Shown in pieces: positions 11,338 to 23,148 of a DNA stretch of 64,000 bases. Origin of the DNA: Helianthus annuus (lineage: Eukaryota > Streptophyta > Magnoliopsida > Asterales > Asteraceae); the NCBI RefSeq assembly GCF_002127325.2, contig NC_035446.2, positions 154,434,629 through 154,498,628 of the forward strand. Reading direction: 5' to 3'. The notes under the pieces are model-generated. The model searched no databases. It was not told the origin of the DNA and was given only the letters and a program-made list of their open reading frames with translations. Each line of letters begins with the position of its first letter. The first letter of the stretch is position 1. The position numbers were made by a program, and so were the translations under genes.

Positions 11338-12558
11338 CACACATGTTGCGTCGTGTTAAATTTAGAACGGAACGTAAAACGAAAAATTTGCGTAAGATGA
11401 AAAGTCCAGAGGGCCTAAGTTGATAGTACAAAGCTGTGAGATTAAATTGAAAAAGATGAAAGTTTTGGTGTTACAAGTAAAAAACAAATAATTTTGGGTT
11501 AAAAGTGAAACGTCAATTTTTTTTTTTTTAATAAAAACCTCTAAAAACATGAGGTACACACCTTTATGCATAAAAATGTTGTAAATTTAGAGTATGTAAA
11601 TAAACTGTGCATCGTGAGCTTCAAAACATTAACTTCATGGAGAGACATTTGGTTAAAAAAAGAGAATCATCTACATAATTTTCACTTTTCATAATTTGTC
11701 TATCAGGAGAGTTTTTTACAGGATGAGTTGCTCAAATTTGTTTGTGGGAACAAGTCGGGTTAATGAAATATTTAGGTATTTTTATCTAAGGGTTTGTCCA
11801 GATGATTTTGAAGGTGATTTGAATTTCCCATACTGCCTAAAAATAACAACTTTAACAATATTATGTTATAAACACTACCAAGTAACAATAAAATTATAAT
11901 TAAAAAAAACATAACTAATGCATAGAACAATTGTTTACATCAGTTTTCATGTAGGCAAGTAACTCATAGTTCAAACAAGTTATTATACTAAATGGTCATG
12001 ACCCAAACACTATCCCCTTATTTATTTTAGTTAATTTTTGTCTAAAGACAAAGGAAAGGAAATCATGAAAAATGGAAACTAGGACCATGGTTGCCATGGT
12101 TTAATCCATGGGAACCATGGTGGATCAAGCAAGGGGATAGTGTAGTATTCTATTCATGTTTCTACATGGCAAATCATGTCCCAACCTTGACCCCCATACC
12201 CTTTAGCCTTAAACCTATCTAATTTTAGATATCAGCTTCAAGAGTCAAAAATTAAATTAAAGAGAAGATGAATCATACTTTTGGGCTTATCATTTTAATT
12301 AGGGAAGGGTAATTGGCTTATTTTATTTGTGGGCTTATCACTTTAATTGAGTTGGTAAGAGTAATTTGAGTTTTTTCATAATTGAGTTAGCAGGTAATCA
12401 GAGTTTTTCATTTAATTGAAATGGACTTGTTAGTTTAATTTTTGGGGCCATTATTTAATTTTTGATGGGATAAACAGTTATTTAAAAAATGGATTTAGGG
12501 TTTAAAAATTTGTTTATAGGGTCGTCATATTCATATTTGATAATTAAGATTATTATTT
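11338..12558. other. Non-genic DNA right of element A
   Basis: The first 80 bp continue the decayed minisatellite. The rest is AT-rich, without domains, LTRs or a credible ORF. A cluster of CCATGG-containing words (about 12086-12122, including CCATGGTTGCCATGG) forms short overlapping palindromes of unknown meaning. Confidence 0.5.
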
Positions 12559-13045
12559 GATATTTACTATTTAGTTGGAATACTTATCAGACCATCCGTA
12601 GTGGGCTATATCTGGGCGTTTTCTCTCCCAAATCACGCCCGGCACCCGCCCCCTTGGGCGTTATTAAGCGTTTTTTGGCAAAAAAAATTCACTTGGCGTG
12701 ATTTAAATCACGCTCTCAAGGATTGTGTTTGGCCAATAGCATTAACTCTTCCCTTTTTTAATCCAATAGGTGTTTTTTGTTGGTTTTTAATTTTTATTTA
12801 ATTTTTTACACCCTTTAACATAATGCCCACATCCCCATTACACCCATTTTAGAAAAACGTTCAATAATGCCCCTTGCTGACTGTACTGACATGTGACGGA
12901 AAACACCCTAAGATAAAGGCATTATTCACCCAAACCACTACACATGGTCTCAAGCATTGAAAATTTTTTATAAGAAGATTCCCGATATTTACTATTTAGT
13001 TGGAAAATTTATCAAGCATTGAAAATTTTTTATAAGAAGATTCCC
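12559..13045. repeat. 62-bp tandem duplication, first copy split by a MITE
   Basis: The unit starts GATATTTACTATTTAGTTGG and ends AAGATTCCC. The second copy is intact at 12984-13045. The first is split into 12559-12589 and 12953-12983 by the MITE. The intact copy therefore acts as an internal record of the pre-insertion sequence. Confidence 0.85.
12590..12949. mobile_element. MITE, PIF/Harbinger (Tourist)-like, 360 bp
   Basis: Terminal inverted repeats are GACCATCCGTAGTGG at the left and CCACTACACATGGTC at the right (13 of 15 complementary). The 3-bp duplication TCA flanks it (12587-12589 and 12950-12952), and the neighbouring copy of the host sequence has a single TCA. It has no transposase; the open frame inside is non-coding. 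A 3-bp duplication suits PIF/Harbinger, whose usual target is TWA, so TCA is slightly off consensus. Confidence 0.8.
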
Positions 13046-13561
13046 GATAAAATTATTGGGGCCCTTATATAGGGTTTTCTTCTTGTCTTATTCTAAAATA
13101 CGTTGAACATTCATGGCATTTTTAGTGCATTTAGCTTTGGGTTTATGAATGCATTCAATGGATTTGGGGTTTGGTGGATGTTCTTGACCTAGAACAATCC
13201 ATTAGGTTGATAGGTTGGATAATGAATGTCGTATAATAATCCATAATGATGCTTAATAATGGGCTATAACATCTACTTTGGTATGTAACTGGATGAGTAT
13301 ATCCATTCTCCGAAATGGAAGATTAACAGTCATCTTTATCCTAATCGATCTTACTTCCGGTCCTCTGTAATATTGTTAGCGGGGTTAAGGTCTGGTCGTT
13401 TTTAGGGCTTCTTTAATCTGTTTCTGTGGGATTTCCTCGGATTAGTCCAGATTTTAATTGCTTAGTAGGTCTGTAATTAATCGCGGCTATCTCGATAGTC
13501 TAGCTTGATTGATACGAATCCTATTAACCTTTTAAAGATCTGTGATTTTTTGGCTGCTTAC
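13046..13561 (+). other. Non-coding region upstream of the RRM frame
   Basis: It contains TATATA at about 13066 and no ORF with domains. It may be the 5' untranslated or promoter region of the LINE-type ORF that starts at 13562, but I cannot place a LINE 5' end or target duplication. Confidence 0.35.
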
Positions 13562-13745
13562 TATGGGTTACAAAGAGCAAGGTCGACCCCATGGTGGTAG
13601 ACGGGGCTATGAAGACACTCGAAGGTTTCTAGACAACCGAAGATATGAAGACAACTACTGGAGTTATGACGACTATCAGAGGGAAGAAGACTGGCAGGTG
13701 GCTAAATACAAAGGGAGGCGTCTCATTAAGGAAGATGGTGGGAAT
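13562..13745 (+). pseudogene. LINE-type RRM protein ORF, N-terminal part, split by element H
   Basis: ATG at 13562 opens a Gly/Arg/Tyr/Asp-rich segment (MGYKEQGRPHGGRRGYED) of about 61 codons. It is cut at the GGAAT target duplication where element H begins. The frame resumes at 36708 with the RRM. N-terminal RG/RY-rich tails before an RRM are typical of plant LINE ORF1-type proteins, often annotated as nucleotide-binding alpha-beta plait proteins. I cannot exclude a host RRM gene. Confidence 0.55.
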
Positions 13746-14511
13746 TGTAACAACCCGCACGTTCGTGCATTGTTACTGCTCGTTATACTCGTTACGCCTA
13801 GCACCATAGATTCGGATCATAATGTAGCTATATCGCATACATCGCTATTTCGCAGTATTTTCGCATATTACGCATACTTTATCGCTATCACATCACATTG
13901 TACCTGCTGACAACCACGAAGATGTCAAGTGAGGACCAATTCTACCCTCCTTGATAGCCGTGATGTGCCGCAGTGCAACTCAATACTCAAAAACGCACTC
14001 GCAGGCACGCGTAACTCGATTATCGCAGGATTTGAAATACGGATATGTATATACGACCCAACGTGACTAATTATAATAAATATATGAAAATGTGGATGAA
14101 GATGTGTAACCAAACTATCGCAGCGCTTAACGATCGAAACGAAACGCCGAAATACAACTCGCCGGATGCCACCAATCGACTGACCGCTCGATCGAATGGC
14201 CACCCGATCGAGGTGCCACCTGATCGAGGCACCACTCGATCGGACAGCCGTCCGATCCGATTCACTGCACCGCCTTTCTCTTCCTCTTGCCTATAAATAC
14301 CCCACTTGTCACATCAACAACAGTTGATGTGACTGCTCTCGCTCGACCAGACGACTTCTCGCCATTTTCACTCGATTTCTCGCAATTCTAGTAAGTTTTC
14401 ACCTTAAATTTTGTACTTCTATGATCTACACGCACTCCTTCATCTTTTTCATCATTAAATCTCACTTTTTCCCCGGTAAATCTTTGGATTTGAGCTTTCT
14501 AAGGTGATGAC
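13746..14511 (+). repeat. Element H 5' LTR, first part
   Basis: It begins TGTAACAACCCGCACG. A cluster of CGATCG/CCGATCGG words (about 14160-14262) is followed by a TATA box (14292-14299) and, about 100 bp on, CTA|GTAAGT at 14391, a candidate splice donor. It stops at 14511 where F is inserted. The rest of the LTR resumes beyond G, with a stretch missing. Confidence 0.8.
14292..14299 (+). promoter_or_regulatory. TATA box of element H 5' LTR
   Basis: TATAAATA, followed by CCCCACTTGTCAC, is nearly the same as the TATA region of F (15139-15146). It lies 30 bp downstream of the CGATCGG cluster. Confidence 0.6.
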
Positions 14512-17196
14512 TGTAACACCCCGTGTTTCGCAGTCAAAGTCAAGATTGAAGTCAAAGGAAGAATAGATTGCTAATTGCGATCTGTCTCTCCTTTCTCAAT
14601 TCTTGTTTTGACTTCTTTGACTCATAGATTAGTCTATTTTATTTTCGCTTTAGTTGTATTATGTGGAGTATCTATTAATAATCGCATGGTAATCGCTATT
14701 TATCGCATATGTTATCGCATTATCGCTATCGCAATCGCACTCGCAACTCGAATTACGCATTTTGGTTATTGTTATACGTGTGTGTGCTTTAGGTGTTACT
14801 TGTGCATGTTTAAATTATGTTAAGTGTGGTAATCAATCGAAACGCAATCGAACTCAATCGCAATCGAAACGGTATGATAATTGGTGGAGAAGAGATAGTG
14901 CAAGATATGAGTAGTTGGGATTAAAAGTAATTTGACTAGGAAACTCTAACGCATCGCAATGCACAAAATCGAAATCGAAACGGCAAAACTCGTCGCAACG
15001 AACACTCGAACTAAGCGACTGATCGATCAGGCGACCAGCCGCTCGACCAGCCGTTCGATCGGACTGCCGTCCGATCGGACAGGCTGTTCGATCGAGCTGC
15101 CTAACCGAACGACCAGCTCTTTCTTCTTTGGGTAACCCTATAAATACCCCTTGTCACTTTCATACTTTCTACTTTTGGCAACTGACGTCTGACCAACTCG
15201 TTTTCCCGCTTTTCTTCAGATTTCTCTCGATTCCGGTAAGATCTCGTCCTAAATCTTGTACTTCCTTAATCTACACGCACTCCTACACCTTTCTATCTTT
15301 TAAATCTTAACTTTTAACTGTGAAATCATCAAGATTCAAGTTGTTCTAGGATGACGTCATCATGTGTTCTTGAAGAACTTCATGTTTTGGCCTCAATCCA
15401 CCAAGAACAACTTAGATCTAACCGATTTCCACATAAAAAAACAAGGATCTTTCTTAGATCTAAACATATTCACAATAAAAAGGATTGAAAGATGGTTTCC
15501 AACTTTCTTTCAACTCTTTTACACTCAATGCACTCAAAACCAGTAAAATCAGAGCTTGTGCCGACTTACTACTCATTCCTGAGGTTGTGTTGGTTCAAGA
15601 TCCGTATTCTATCCACGAGGTTTACCGATTTCGGGTTAAACGTGAAACACCGTCTCGAACAGTTAACTAATCGGATTTGGGTGATTCCTGTCCGATCAGG
15701 AGAACCAAGTATTGACAAAGTTTCTATTGCTTAACTCGTTATCAAAATGCCTCGATAAAACGACAAACAATCAAAACAACCAAGTGTAAGAGGAACAGGT
15801 TGACCAGGACGGAGCGCCGTCCGAACGGACTACTGATCGAACGACTGGCCAATCCGAACGACTTGCACCTTGGTCCCACCTTAATTTTCAAATCAACTCT
15901 CAAGGGTTTTGGAACACCGAACGGATTGCCGTCCGATCGACCTACCACTCGATCGACCGACCATTCGACTATGTGATGTTTCAAAACTTCAACACCTAAA
16001 TAATTTTCAACATGTTCAATGCACAAAGGATGCCAACCGATCGAACCACCGTCCAATCGAGTGACAACCTGCTGTGAACTTGTCCTCACTAAAGTGTTCA
16101 ACCAATCGGGTTGACGTCCGATTGAACGACCGGTCAATCGACCGACCTGAAAGGTAGAAGATACTTCAATGTTTTCAAAATACTACAACGAAAACTTCAA
16201 AAGTCAAGCCATCATACACAAACACATCTTTCCCAAAGGAAGAAACAATCCACTCGAACGGCCATCCGACCGGAAGACCGTCCGAACGGACTACCACTCG
16301 CACGACAGGCTGTCCGATCGGATTACCATCCGATCGAACTGCTGTCCGACTCACTTGTACTTTGCACCGTTTTACGCGTCGCTTATCGTTATGCTATCGA
16401 TCTGTTCAGGCTAACCCTACTCTCTAGCGCTCCCTTCAATCCATCAATCGCTGTGAGTATACTCGATCCCTTTTTGCTTTACGCACTTTTGAGTGTTACA
16501 TACGTTACTTATACAAAATCACATCACACGAACTACGCAATACTTTAAACGCTAACCAATATCGCATGTATACGTGACTAAATGAATGCTTGTTTGTTAT
16601 GTTTACACATGGAATGTTGTCTACCTGCCTTAGCAACGGTAGTACTATTAGTTTGGACTCAGCACCCGTTCACTCGGGGGTTGTTAAGGACAATTACCTA
16701 CATGGCTCACAGTGGTGAGTATGTATCGCGAACTGCCTTGGGCACTCAACCCGCAGTCATTAGTATCGATAGGTTCATGTCGATAACTAACATGCCTCAT
16801 TTCACTCTGTGTACGTGTTGGTTATGTGTAACGCTTTCGAACTCTATATGCTATTATCAAACTTGTATGCTCACCTTTACACTATGTGTATTGACTTTTA
16901 CTTTAACATATGTGACAGGTGCTTAAGTTGCTAGGATGCTTATTTGCACGGTGATGAAATCGAGGCTAGGGAAGGTCTACAAACAAATAAACAATTTTCG
17001 TTAATAAAATCTGAGTTGTCGGAACAGAACAATTTGACTAGATCCTTCTGTAATAATTGTATTATCATTTATGACATGGTATGGGACATGTTGCTATAAA
17101 TATCTGGTAAATATATAGTTGTTATGGAAACTTCTGGACAATCTGTTTCGCTCAGTGTCGCGCCCCGATGTTTCCGCCATCGGTTGGCGTGTGACA
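14512..17196 (+). repeat. Element F 5' LTR
   Basis: This is a 2685-bp LTR, TGTAACACCCC to GGCGTGTGACA, matching 23149-25740. CGATCGG-type palindromic words occur upstream of the TATA box (about 15016-15105) and again downstream (about 15820-16150 and 16255-16345). Candidate splice sites are CCG|GTAAG (donor 15236) and CATATGTGACAG|GT (acceptor 16918). Its ORFs are short and unrelated to known proteins. Confidence 0.92.
15139..15146 (+). promoter_or_regulatory. TATA box of element F 5' LTR
   Basis: TATAAATA followed by CCCCTTGTCAC. The candidate splice donor lies 97 bp downstream. The copy in the 3' LTR is near 23785. Confidence 0.65.
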
Positions 17197-17199
17197 GAT

Positions 17200-17212
17200 T
17201 GGTATCAGAGCC
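17200..17212 (+). other. Element F primer-binding site (tRNA-Met type)
   Basis: TGGTATCAGAGCC begins three bases after the LTR end; this is the standard arrangement. Confidence 0.88.
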
Positions 17213-18430
17213 ATAACTATAGGGAATTAGGCAAGACTCGACCTAGTCCGGGTCGATGTCTTAGAGACCTAGTCTATAGTTAGGACCCAATAGACCGACT
17301 CGTGCATGTCCAGTAGGGATTATGTATGAGCTTACTGCTATTCCACGCTATTCTCGCCTACGCTACACTATCACTGCACTCGAATTCTCAATTGTGAATA
17401 AGTGATTAAGTCGAGATTAGGTGTGAAAACCGCAAACTCTCGATTAAATTGCTTAATTGATCTGTATTTATCTATAAAACGCGAGAATTCGCGTTGAACC
17501 AGGAGTAAAATCCATACTTTAGCGTGAATTTTCATCTCTATTTTATCAAAATAGGAAAGAAGTTGTTACGCTAGGGGTGAAACCCTAACCTTGATGACTT
17601 GTTCTGACTTTTACTTAGTTTTCTAAAACTCTCACCAAAGTCTCGACGGACTCCAACGACCTGAAGACACGGTATGCCTAAAGGGATGCGTGCCGAACAC
17701 CCAAGAATCGAGGCAGAGGCACGATCCTGAAAGTCAAAATGTGTACGACAAGTCCTTGAGAATAGTCGAATCAGTTTGGACAGTCAATGTCTAATAGCCG
17801 CAGACGATCTATTTCTCGATTTTTATGTGTTTCGATTCTGAGCCCGCAACTGCTGACTCTGATGATTCGTCGATTTCATGTGTTTATATGTATTTACCTG
17901 TTTGTGTGTTTAAATTTTGGAGAATTATTCGATTTTGCATTCACTTCGATTGACACGCACGACTCGTACTGCACTTCTACCTCAAAGCGCTGACAAATCG
18001 CTAAATTATGGACGACCTTAAGCTATGTTATATGCTTATGCTATACTACCCGCTATATTATTCGCTTATATTATACCACTCGATAAGCTATTCGCGACCG
18101 CTATATTCGAACACTCGCGAACTTTGAATGATAGGGTTTTGTATTCTGAGGCAGTCAGAATGCTCTACGTGTTTCTAGGAGAATTGCGTGCTCATTTGCT
18201 TCTGTGCTTCTGTGCCTCTGTGATTACATGCGTATGTACTTCTGTGCCCTACGTGCTTATGTGTTGATGTGCTTATGTGTTTATGTGCTTATCTGTATCT
18301 ATGTGAATCTGTGATTTCATGCCTATGTGCTTACATGATTATGCGTACCCCTGAGCTTTAGTCAGTATTAGACGTGTGAGGTGAGATTCGATTATGACGT
18401 GTCTGAGACCTATTACGATGTCTGTTGCAG
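17213..18430 (+). other. Element F untranslated leader
   Basis: This 1.2-kb leader between PBS and gag has many short upstream ATG frames. From about 18160 to 18330 it is a degenerate repeat of words like CTTATGTG/CTTCTGTG. It ends TGTCTGTTGCAG at 18430, a good 3' splice-site match three bases before the gag ATG. Confidence 0.6.
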
Positions 18431-18433
18431 ACA

Positions 18434-19540
18434 ATGTCGAATGGACCATCATCTGGACCTCGTCACCCACGACTCACTCGTCAAGAACAGAGGGACAAAC
18501 GCCTTGCTGCCATCCCCGCTAAACAAGTGGCCAAGGTTGTGCCTCATATCGTAAGTGAAATTTACGAGAATGTTAGCAAATCGTCTGAGGAGTCCAGAAC
18601 CGAAGCTCCTAAAGTTGCTACCAAGACTGCTTTCAGCTTCAAGCAGTTCAAGGCTTGCGGTCCGAAGGAATTCACTGGAGAAGATGGCCCGACGGCTATG
18701 TTTCAATGGTTCGATTCCATCGAAGTCAATCTTAGCCAGAGTGGATGTCCGGAAAATCTCTGCACTCTAAACGCTACCGGCGTCTTCCAGTCCCGCGCAT
18801 TAGACTGGTGGACGGCCGAACGAAACAAACGCGGAAATGATGCAGCCTATGAGCTGACATGGGAAGAGTTGAAGGCCATCATGATGGACGAATTCTGCCC
18901 TCCCCATGAACGCCAAAAGCTGGAGGATGAATTCTGGAACATTAAGCAGAAGGAAGGTGACAACGTTGCCCTGACTGCTCGCTTTAAGCAGCTCAGCATC
19001 ATCTGTCCCGATCATGTGAAGACGCTCGACATGGCAATCAAGAAGTAAATCCGAGCTCTACCCGACTGTGTTGCGGATTTTGTGCATGTCGCGAAAACAA
19101 CAACGATCGAAGAAACTTACTTGCTTGCCGCTGAAATCAACGACAAGTGGGTAAAAGCTGGTTTTTGGGATAAAGCTTCGAAGAGTCTGCACCAAGTCAC
19201 CGCCGCACCAGCCTTCGAAACCGCCGCCGCTCAATCGTCAAAATCCTCACGCCGCAAGAAGAATAACAACAACAGCAGCTCCAGCAACAAGAACTGTGTT
19301 GCCGCCACCACTGCTGCTCCACTTCTAGCCGTACCGGCTCAGCAGCAGTCTCACCACCACCCAACACTAGTTACTTATGCACCGCCTGCAAAGCGTGCAT
19401 ACACAGGCCCCCACCCTGCTTGCCCAACATGCACTTATCATCACCCGGTGGGTCTCGCCTGTCGCTTCTGCGCTCACTGCAATGTGTACGGCCACTTCAC
19501 TGCTAACTGCCGCACTAGTCCTTGTCAAGCCCCATCTTAA
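18434..19540 (+). pseudogene. gag: Element F Gag, one internal stop
   Basis: I choose the ATG at 18434 (MSNGPSSGPRHPRL), three bases after a CAG; an in-frame ATG lies at 18425. The Gag core includes FKQFKACGPKEFTGEDG and LDWWTAERN, then EFCPPHERQKLED. A TAA at 19046-19048 interrupts it (relatives read Gln). A Ser/Gln/His-rich linker follows, then a Cys/His cluster at about 19418-19510. A second TAA (19538-19540) precedes the last knuckle near 19625, which reads [14 protein letters not shown]: its first Cys appears replaced by Tyr, a G-to-A type change. Confidence 0.87.
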
Positions 19541-21211
19541 GCCACTGCTCATCAAGCTCTGCTCCCAGCCCCACAAGGCCAACAAGCGGCTCAGGCACCC
19601 GCGGTCAACGCCCGAGTTTACTTCGCATGTGGTGATCCCAACCACTTTGCGAACATGTGCCCGAACAGGGTTGTGAAACAAGAGCCCCAGCAGCAGCAGC
19701 CTCACCAGCAGCAACAGCCGCAGCAGCAGCAACAAGCCGCACGCGCCAGAACTTTCAACATCAATGTGCGCCAAGCCCAGGCTGACAACAACGTGGTCAA
19801 TGGTACATTCCTTGTGAATGGTATTTATGCTTCATGTTTGTTTGATACTGGAGCCGACAACTGCTTTGTGTCGTTTGAATTCGAGAAGCTCCTTAGTCGT
19901 AAGCGCTCCCATCTCCCCTCGACGTTCGATGTTGAAGTCGCCACCGGAAGAACTGTCCCCGTTAATTGTGTCCTTCGTGATTGTACCCTTGAGCTCAACA
20001 ATCACATCTTCCCAATCGACCTTATTCCGATGCAACTCGGAAGTTTTGACGTTATAGTAGGCATGGACTTTCTTCGCGAAAACCATGCTAAAGTCATGTG
20101 CTTCAATAAGATGATTCGATTCTCGCTCGCGAATGGTGATTTATTGTGTGTTTATGGTGAAACTGCTTCGAAGGGTCTCAAACTCATGTCATGTGTCCAA
20201 GCTAGTAAGTATCTCCGCAAGGAATATAGAGCTTTCTTAGCTAACATTATAGTAGCGGAGAAGGAAAAGAAAAGGGAGACCGAAGTGAAAGACGTTCCTG
20301 TGGTCCGTGAATTTCCTCAGGGGTTCCCTGATGATCTTCCTGGACTTCCGCCAAGTCGTGATATCGACTTTCGTATCGACCTCATTCCTGGAGCCAACCC
20401 TGTTTCCAAAGCTCCTTACCGACTCGCATCGTCCGAAATGCGTGAACTCTCGAGTCAGCTTCAGGAATTACTTGAGAAAGGCTTTATTCGCCCGAGCACC
20501 TATCCATGGGGCCCACCAGTCCTTTTCGTCAAAAAGAAGGATGGGTCGTTCAGGATGTGCATCGACTATCGGGAATTGAATAAGTTAACCATCAAGAACC
20601 GCTATCCTCTGCCTCACATTGATGATTTGTTTGATCAGCTACAAGGTGCTACGTGTTTCTCGAAGATCGATCTATGCTCAGGCTATCATCAGCTACGCAT
20701 ACAAGAGGAGGATATACCCAAAACCGCGTTTCGCACCCGTTATGGCCATTATGAATTCGTTGCTATGCCTTTCGGTTTAACCAACGCACCCGCGGTTTTC
20801 ATGGATCTGATGAATGGAGTGTGTAAACCATATCTCGACCGTTTCGTTATCGTGTTCATCAACGATGTCTTGATCTATTCCAAATCGGAAGCCGAACACG
20901 CGCAACATCTACGTTTGGTTCTCGAGCTACTCCAAGGGAATCAACTCTATGCCAAGTTCTCCACGTGCGAATTCTGGCTGGAGGAGGTTCAATTCCTCGG
21001 TCACATTGTAAATAGTCAAGGTATTCATGTCGATCCCGCGAAGATTGAAGTCGTTAAGAGTTGGATTACACCTAAGAACCCGTCTGAAGTCCGTTCTTTT
21101 CTCGGACTAGCGGGCCATTACCGACGATTTATCGAAAGATTCTCAAAGATCGTTGTGCCGTTTACCGCTCTTACGCATAAAGAGAAGCCTTTTGTTTGGG
21201 GAACCGAATAA
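19541..21211 (+). pseudogene. pol: Element F protease and reverse transcriptase, catalytic Asp changed
   Basis: It stays in the gag frame after the TAA at 19538. A Gln-rich linker precedes the protease motif [11 protein letters not shown] shows [22 protein letters not shown] and [11 protein letters not shown]. The palm motif reads [10 protein letters not shown] instead of FIDD: codon AAC at 20861-20863 replaces the first catalytic Asp, which should abolish polymerase activity. The piece ends at TAA 21209-21211 in the connection domain, where relatives read Gln. Confidence 0.9.
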
Positions 21212-22027
21212 GAGTCTGCCTTCCAAACCCTCAAGCACATGCTTTGCAATGCTCATGTTCTCACATTGCCCGACGGAAACGACGACTTCATTGTCTATTG
21301 TGATGCTTCCAACCTTGGTCTTGGTTGTGTCCTTATGCAGTGGGACAAGGTTATAGCTTACGCATTTCGTCAGCTCAAAATCCACGAGAAGAACTATACA
21401 ACCCACGATCTCGAGCTAGGCGCAGTTGTTTTTGCGTTAAAGATTTGGCGACACTACCTGCATGGTACCAAGTGTACGATCTTCACCGATCATAGGAGCC
21501 TACAACATATCTTTGATCAGAAAGAACTTAATATGCGTCAACGCCGATGGGTAGAACTTCTCAATGATTACGACTGTGAGATTCGTTATCACCCAGGCAA
21601 AGCAAATTTCGTTGCCGACGCTCTCAGCAGACGGAGTTATTTGCTCAGCATTCGTAATGTCCAAGCCCAATACGATCTCGAAACCCTCATCCGCGAAGCC
21701 CAGCACGCCTGTTTTAATGAACGCACTCTGAAGAAGGAAAGAATCTACCACAATGGAGCTCAACTTGTGAATAAGTCGAATGGGATATTTCACTTTCTGG
21801 ACCGAGTTTGGATCTTTAAACGGACCAATTTGCGACAGATATTGATGGACAAAGCCCACAAATCCCGATATTCTATTCATCCCGATGCCGATAAAATGTA
21901 CCAGGACCTTCGCTACAAGTACTGGTGGCCGGGCATGAAAAGGGATATTGCTCTCTACGTTGGGAAGTGCCTGACTTGCTCGAAGGTCAAGGCTGAACCC
22001 CAAAGACCCTCTGGCTTACTCGAATAA
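21212..22027 (+). pseudogene. pol: Element F RNase H and integrase zinc-binding region
   Basis: RNase H shows [31 protein letters not shown] and ADALSRR. The integrase HH-CC zinc region follows ([25 protein letters not shown]). The frame is unchanged from gag and ends at TAA 22025-22027 after GLLE, where relatives have Gln. Confidence 0.88.
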
Positions 22028-22900
22028 CCGCCAATCCCTATGTGGAAGTGGGAGAGTATAGCCATGGACTTCATAACAAAGATTCCGCACACGTCATCAG
22101 GTCACGACAGCATTTGGGTTGTCGTTGACCGTTTGACCAAATCTGCTCACTTTTTGCCAATACGAGAAGACTACAAGGTAGAACGATTAGCCCGAATCTA
22201 CACCAATGAGATCATTTTTAATCATGGCATGCCTCGCAACATCATCTCTGACCGTGACGCTCGGTTTACCTCGCGACTGTGGGAAACGTTTCAAGCGGCT
22301 CTCGGTACTACGCTTAACCTAAGTACCGCATTCCACCCTCAAACCAACGGTCAAACTGAAAGAACGATCCGTACTCTTGAAGACATGCTCCGTTCGTGTG
22401 TCATAGATTTCGGTGGTAATTGGGATACATACCTGTCGTTAGTCGAATTCTCGTATAACAACAGTTATCATTCCAGCATTCAAATGGCACCATTTGAGGC
22501 TTTATACGGAAGAAGATGTCGATCGCCTATTGTATGGCACGAGATCGGTCACTCGCAATTAACCAGTCCTGAGCTATTGCAAGAAACGACTGAAAAAGTC
22601 CTCCGGATTCGAGACAACTTGTTGAAAGCTCGAAGTCGACAGAAAAGTTATGCCGATAGACGACGCAAGCCCCTTGAATTTGACGTTGGCGACTACGTAC
22701 TCCTAAAGGTATCACCTTGGAAGGGTGTGGTCAGATTTGGCAAGAAAGGGAAACTAGCGCCTCGATATGTTGGACCTTTTAATATTCTAGAAAAGATCGG
22801 AAAAGTCGCCTACAGACTCGACTACCGGAGGAACTTAGTAACGTCCACCCGACTTTCCATGTGTCAAACCTCCGAAAGTGCCTGGCTGAGCATGATTTAA
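22028..22900 (+). pseudogene. int: Element F integrase catalytic core
   Basis: The core keeps [19 protein letters not shown] and HPQTNGQTERT, so the D, D, E residues are present. [21 protein letters not shown] and KPLEFDVGDYVLL follow. Near 22820 a single base is missing after AYRL, so the last codons to 22900 are out of frame and the true C-terminus is in the next frame. Confidence 0.88.
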
Positions 22901-23115
22901 TTGTACCTCTCGATGACCTTCAAGTAAACGAAACACTACACTTCGTGGAGAAGCCTGCCGAAATCATGGATCGCCAAACCAAGCAGCTCAGACGCTCGCG
23001 CATTCCTATTGTGAAAGTCCGATGGGAAAGCAAACGAGGCGCAGAGTTCACTTGGGAACTCGAAAGCGACATAAGGGCGAAGTACCCGCAGTTGTTTGTT
23101 ACGGCTTCGGCCTAA
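22825..23115 (+). pseudogene. int: Element F integrase C-terminal chromodomain-like tail
   Basis: After the one-base deletion the protein continues through NLRKCLAEHDLIVPLDD, VEKPAEIMDR and RWESKRGAEFTWELE to a stop at 23115. This module matches the tails of A and C and supports Tekay-type placement. Confidence 0.85.
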
Positions 23116-23148
23116 TTTCGGGACGAAATTCCCTCAACTAGGGGAGGC
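23114..23148 (+). other. Element F pre-PPT hairpin and polypurine tract
   Basis: AATTTCGGGACGAAATT (23114-23130) is a perfect inverted repeat with a 3-base loop. It is followed by the purine tract AGGGGAGGC next to the LTR. The same inverted repeat occurs twice near the 3' end of C. Confidence 0.8.

Noticed and set aside
12086..12122. CCATGG palindrome cluster as a regulatory site or small inverted-repeat element
   Set aside because: Too short and without flanking duplication or context to support a call.
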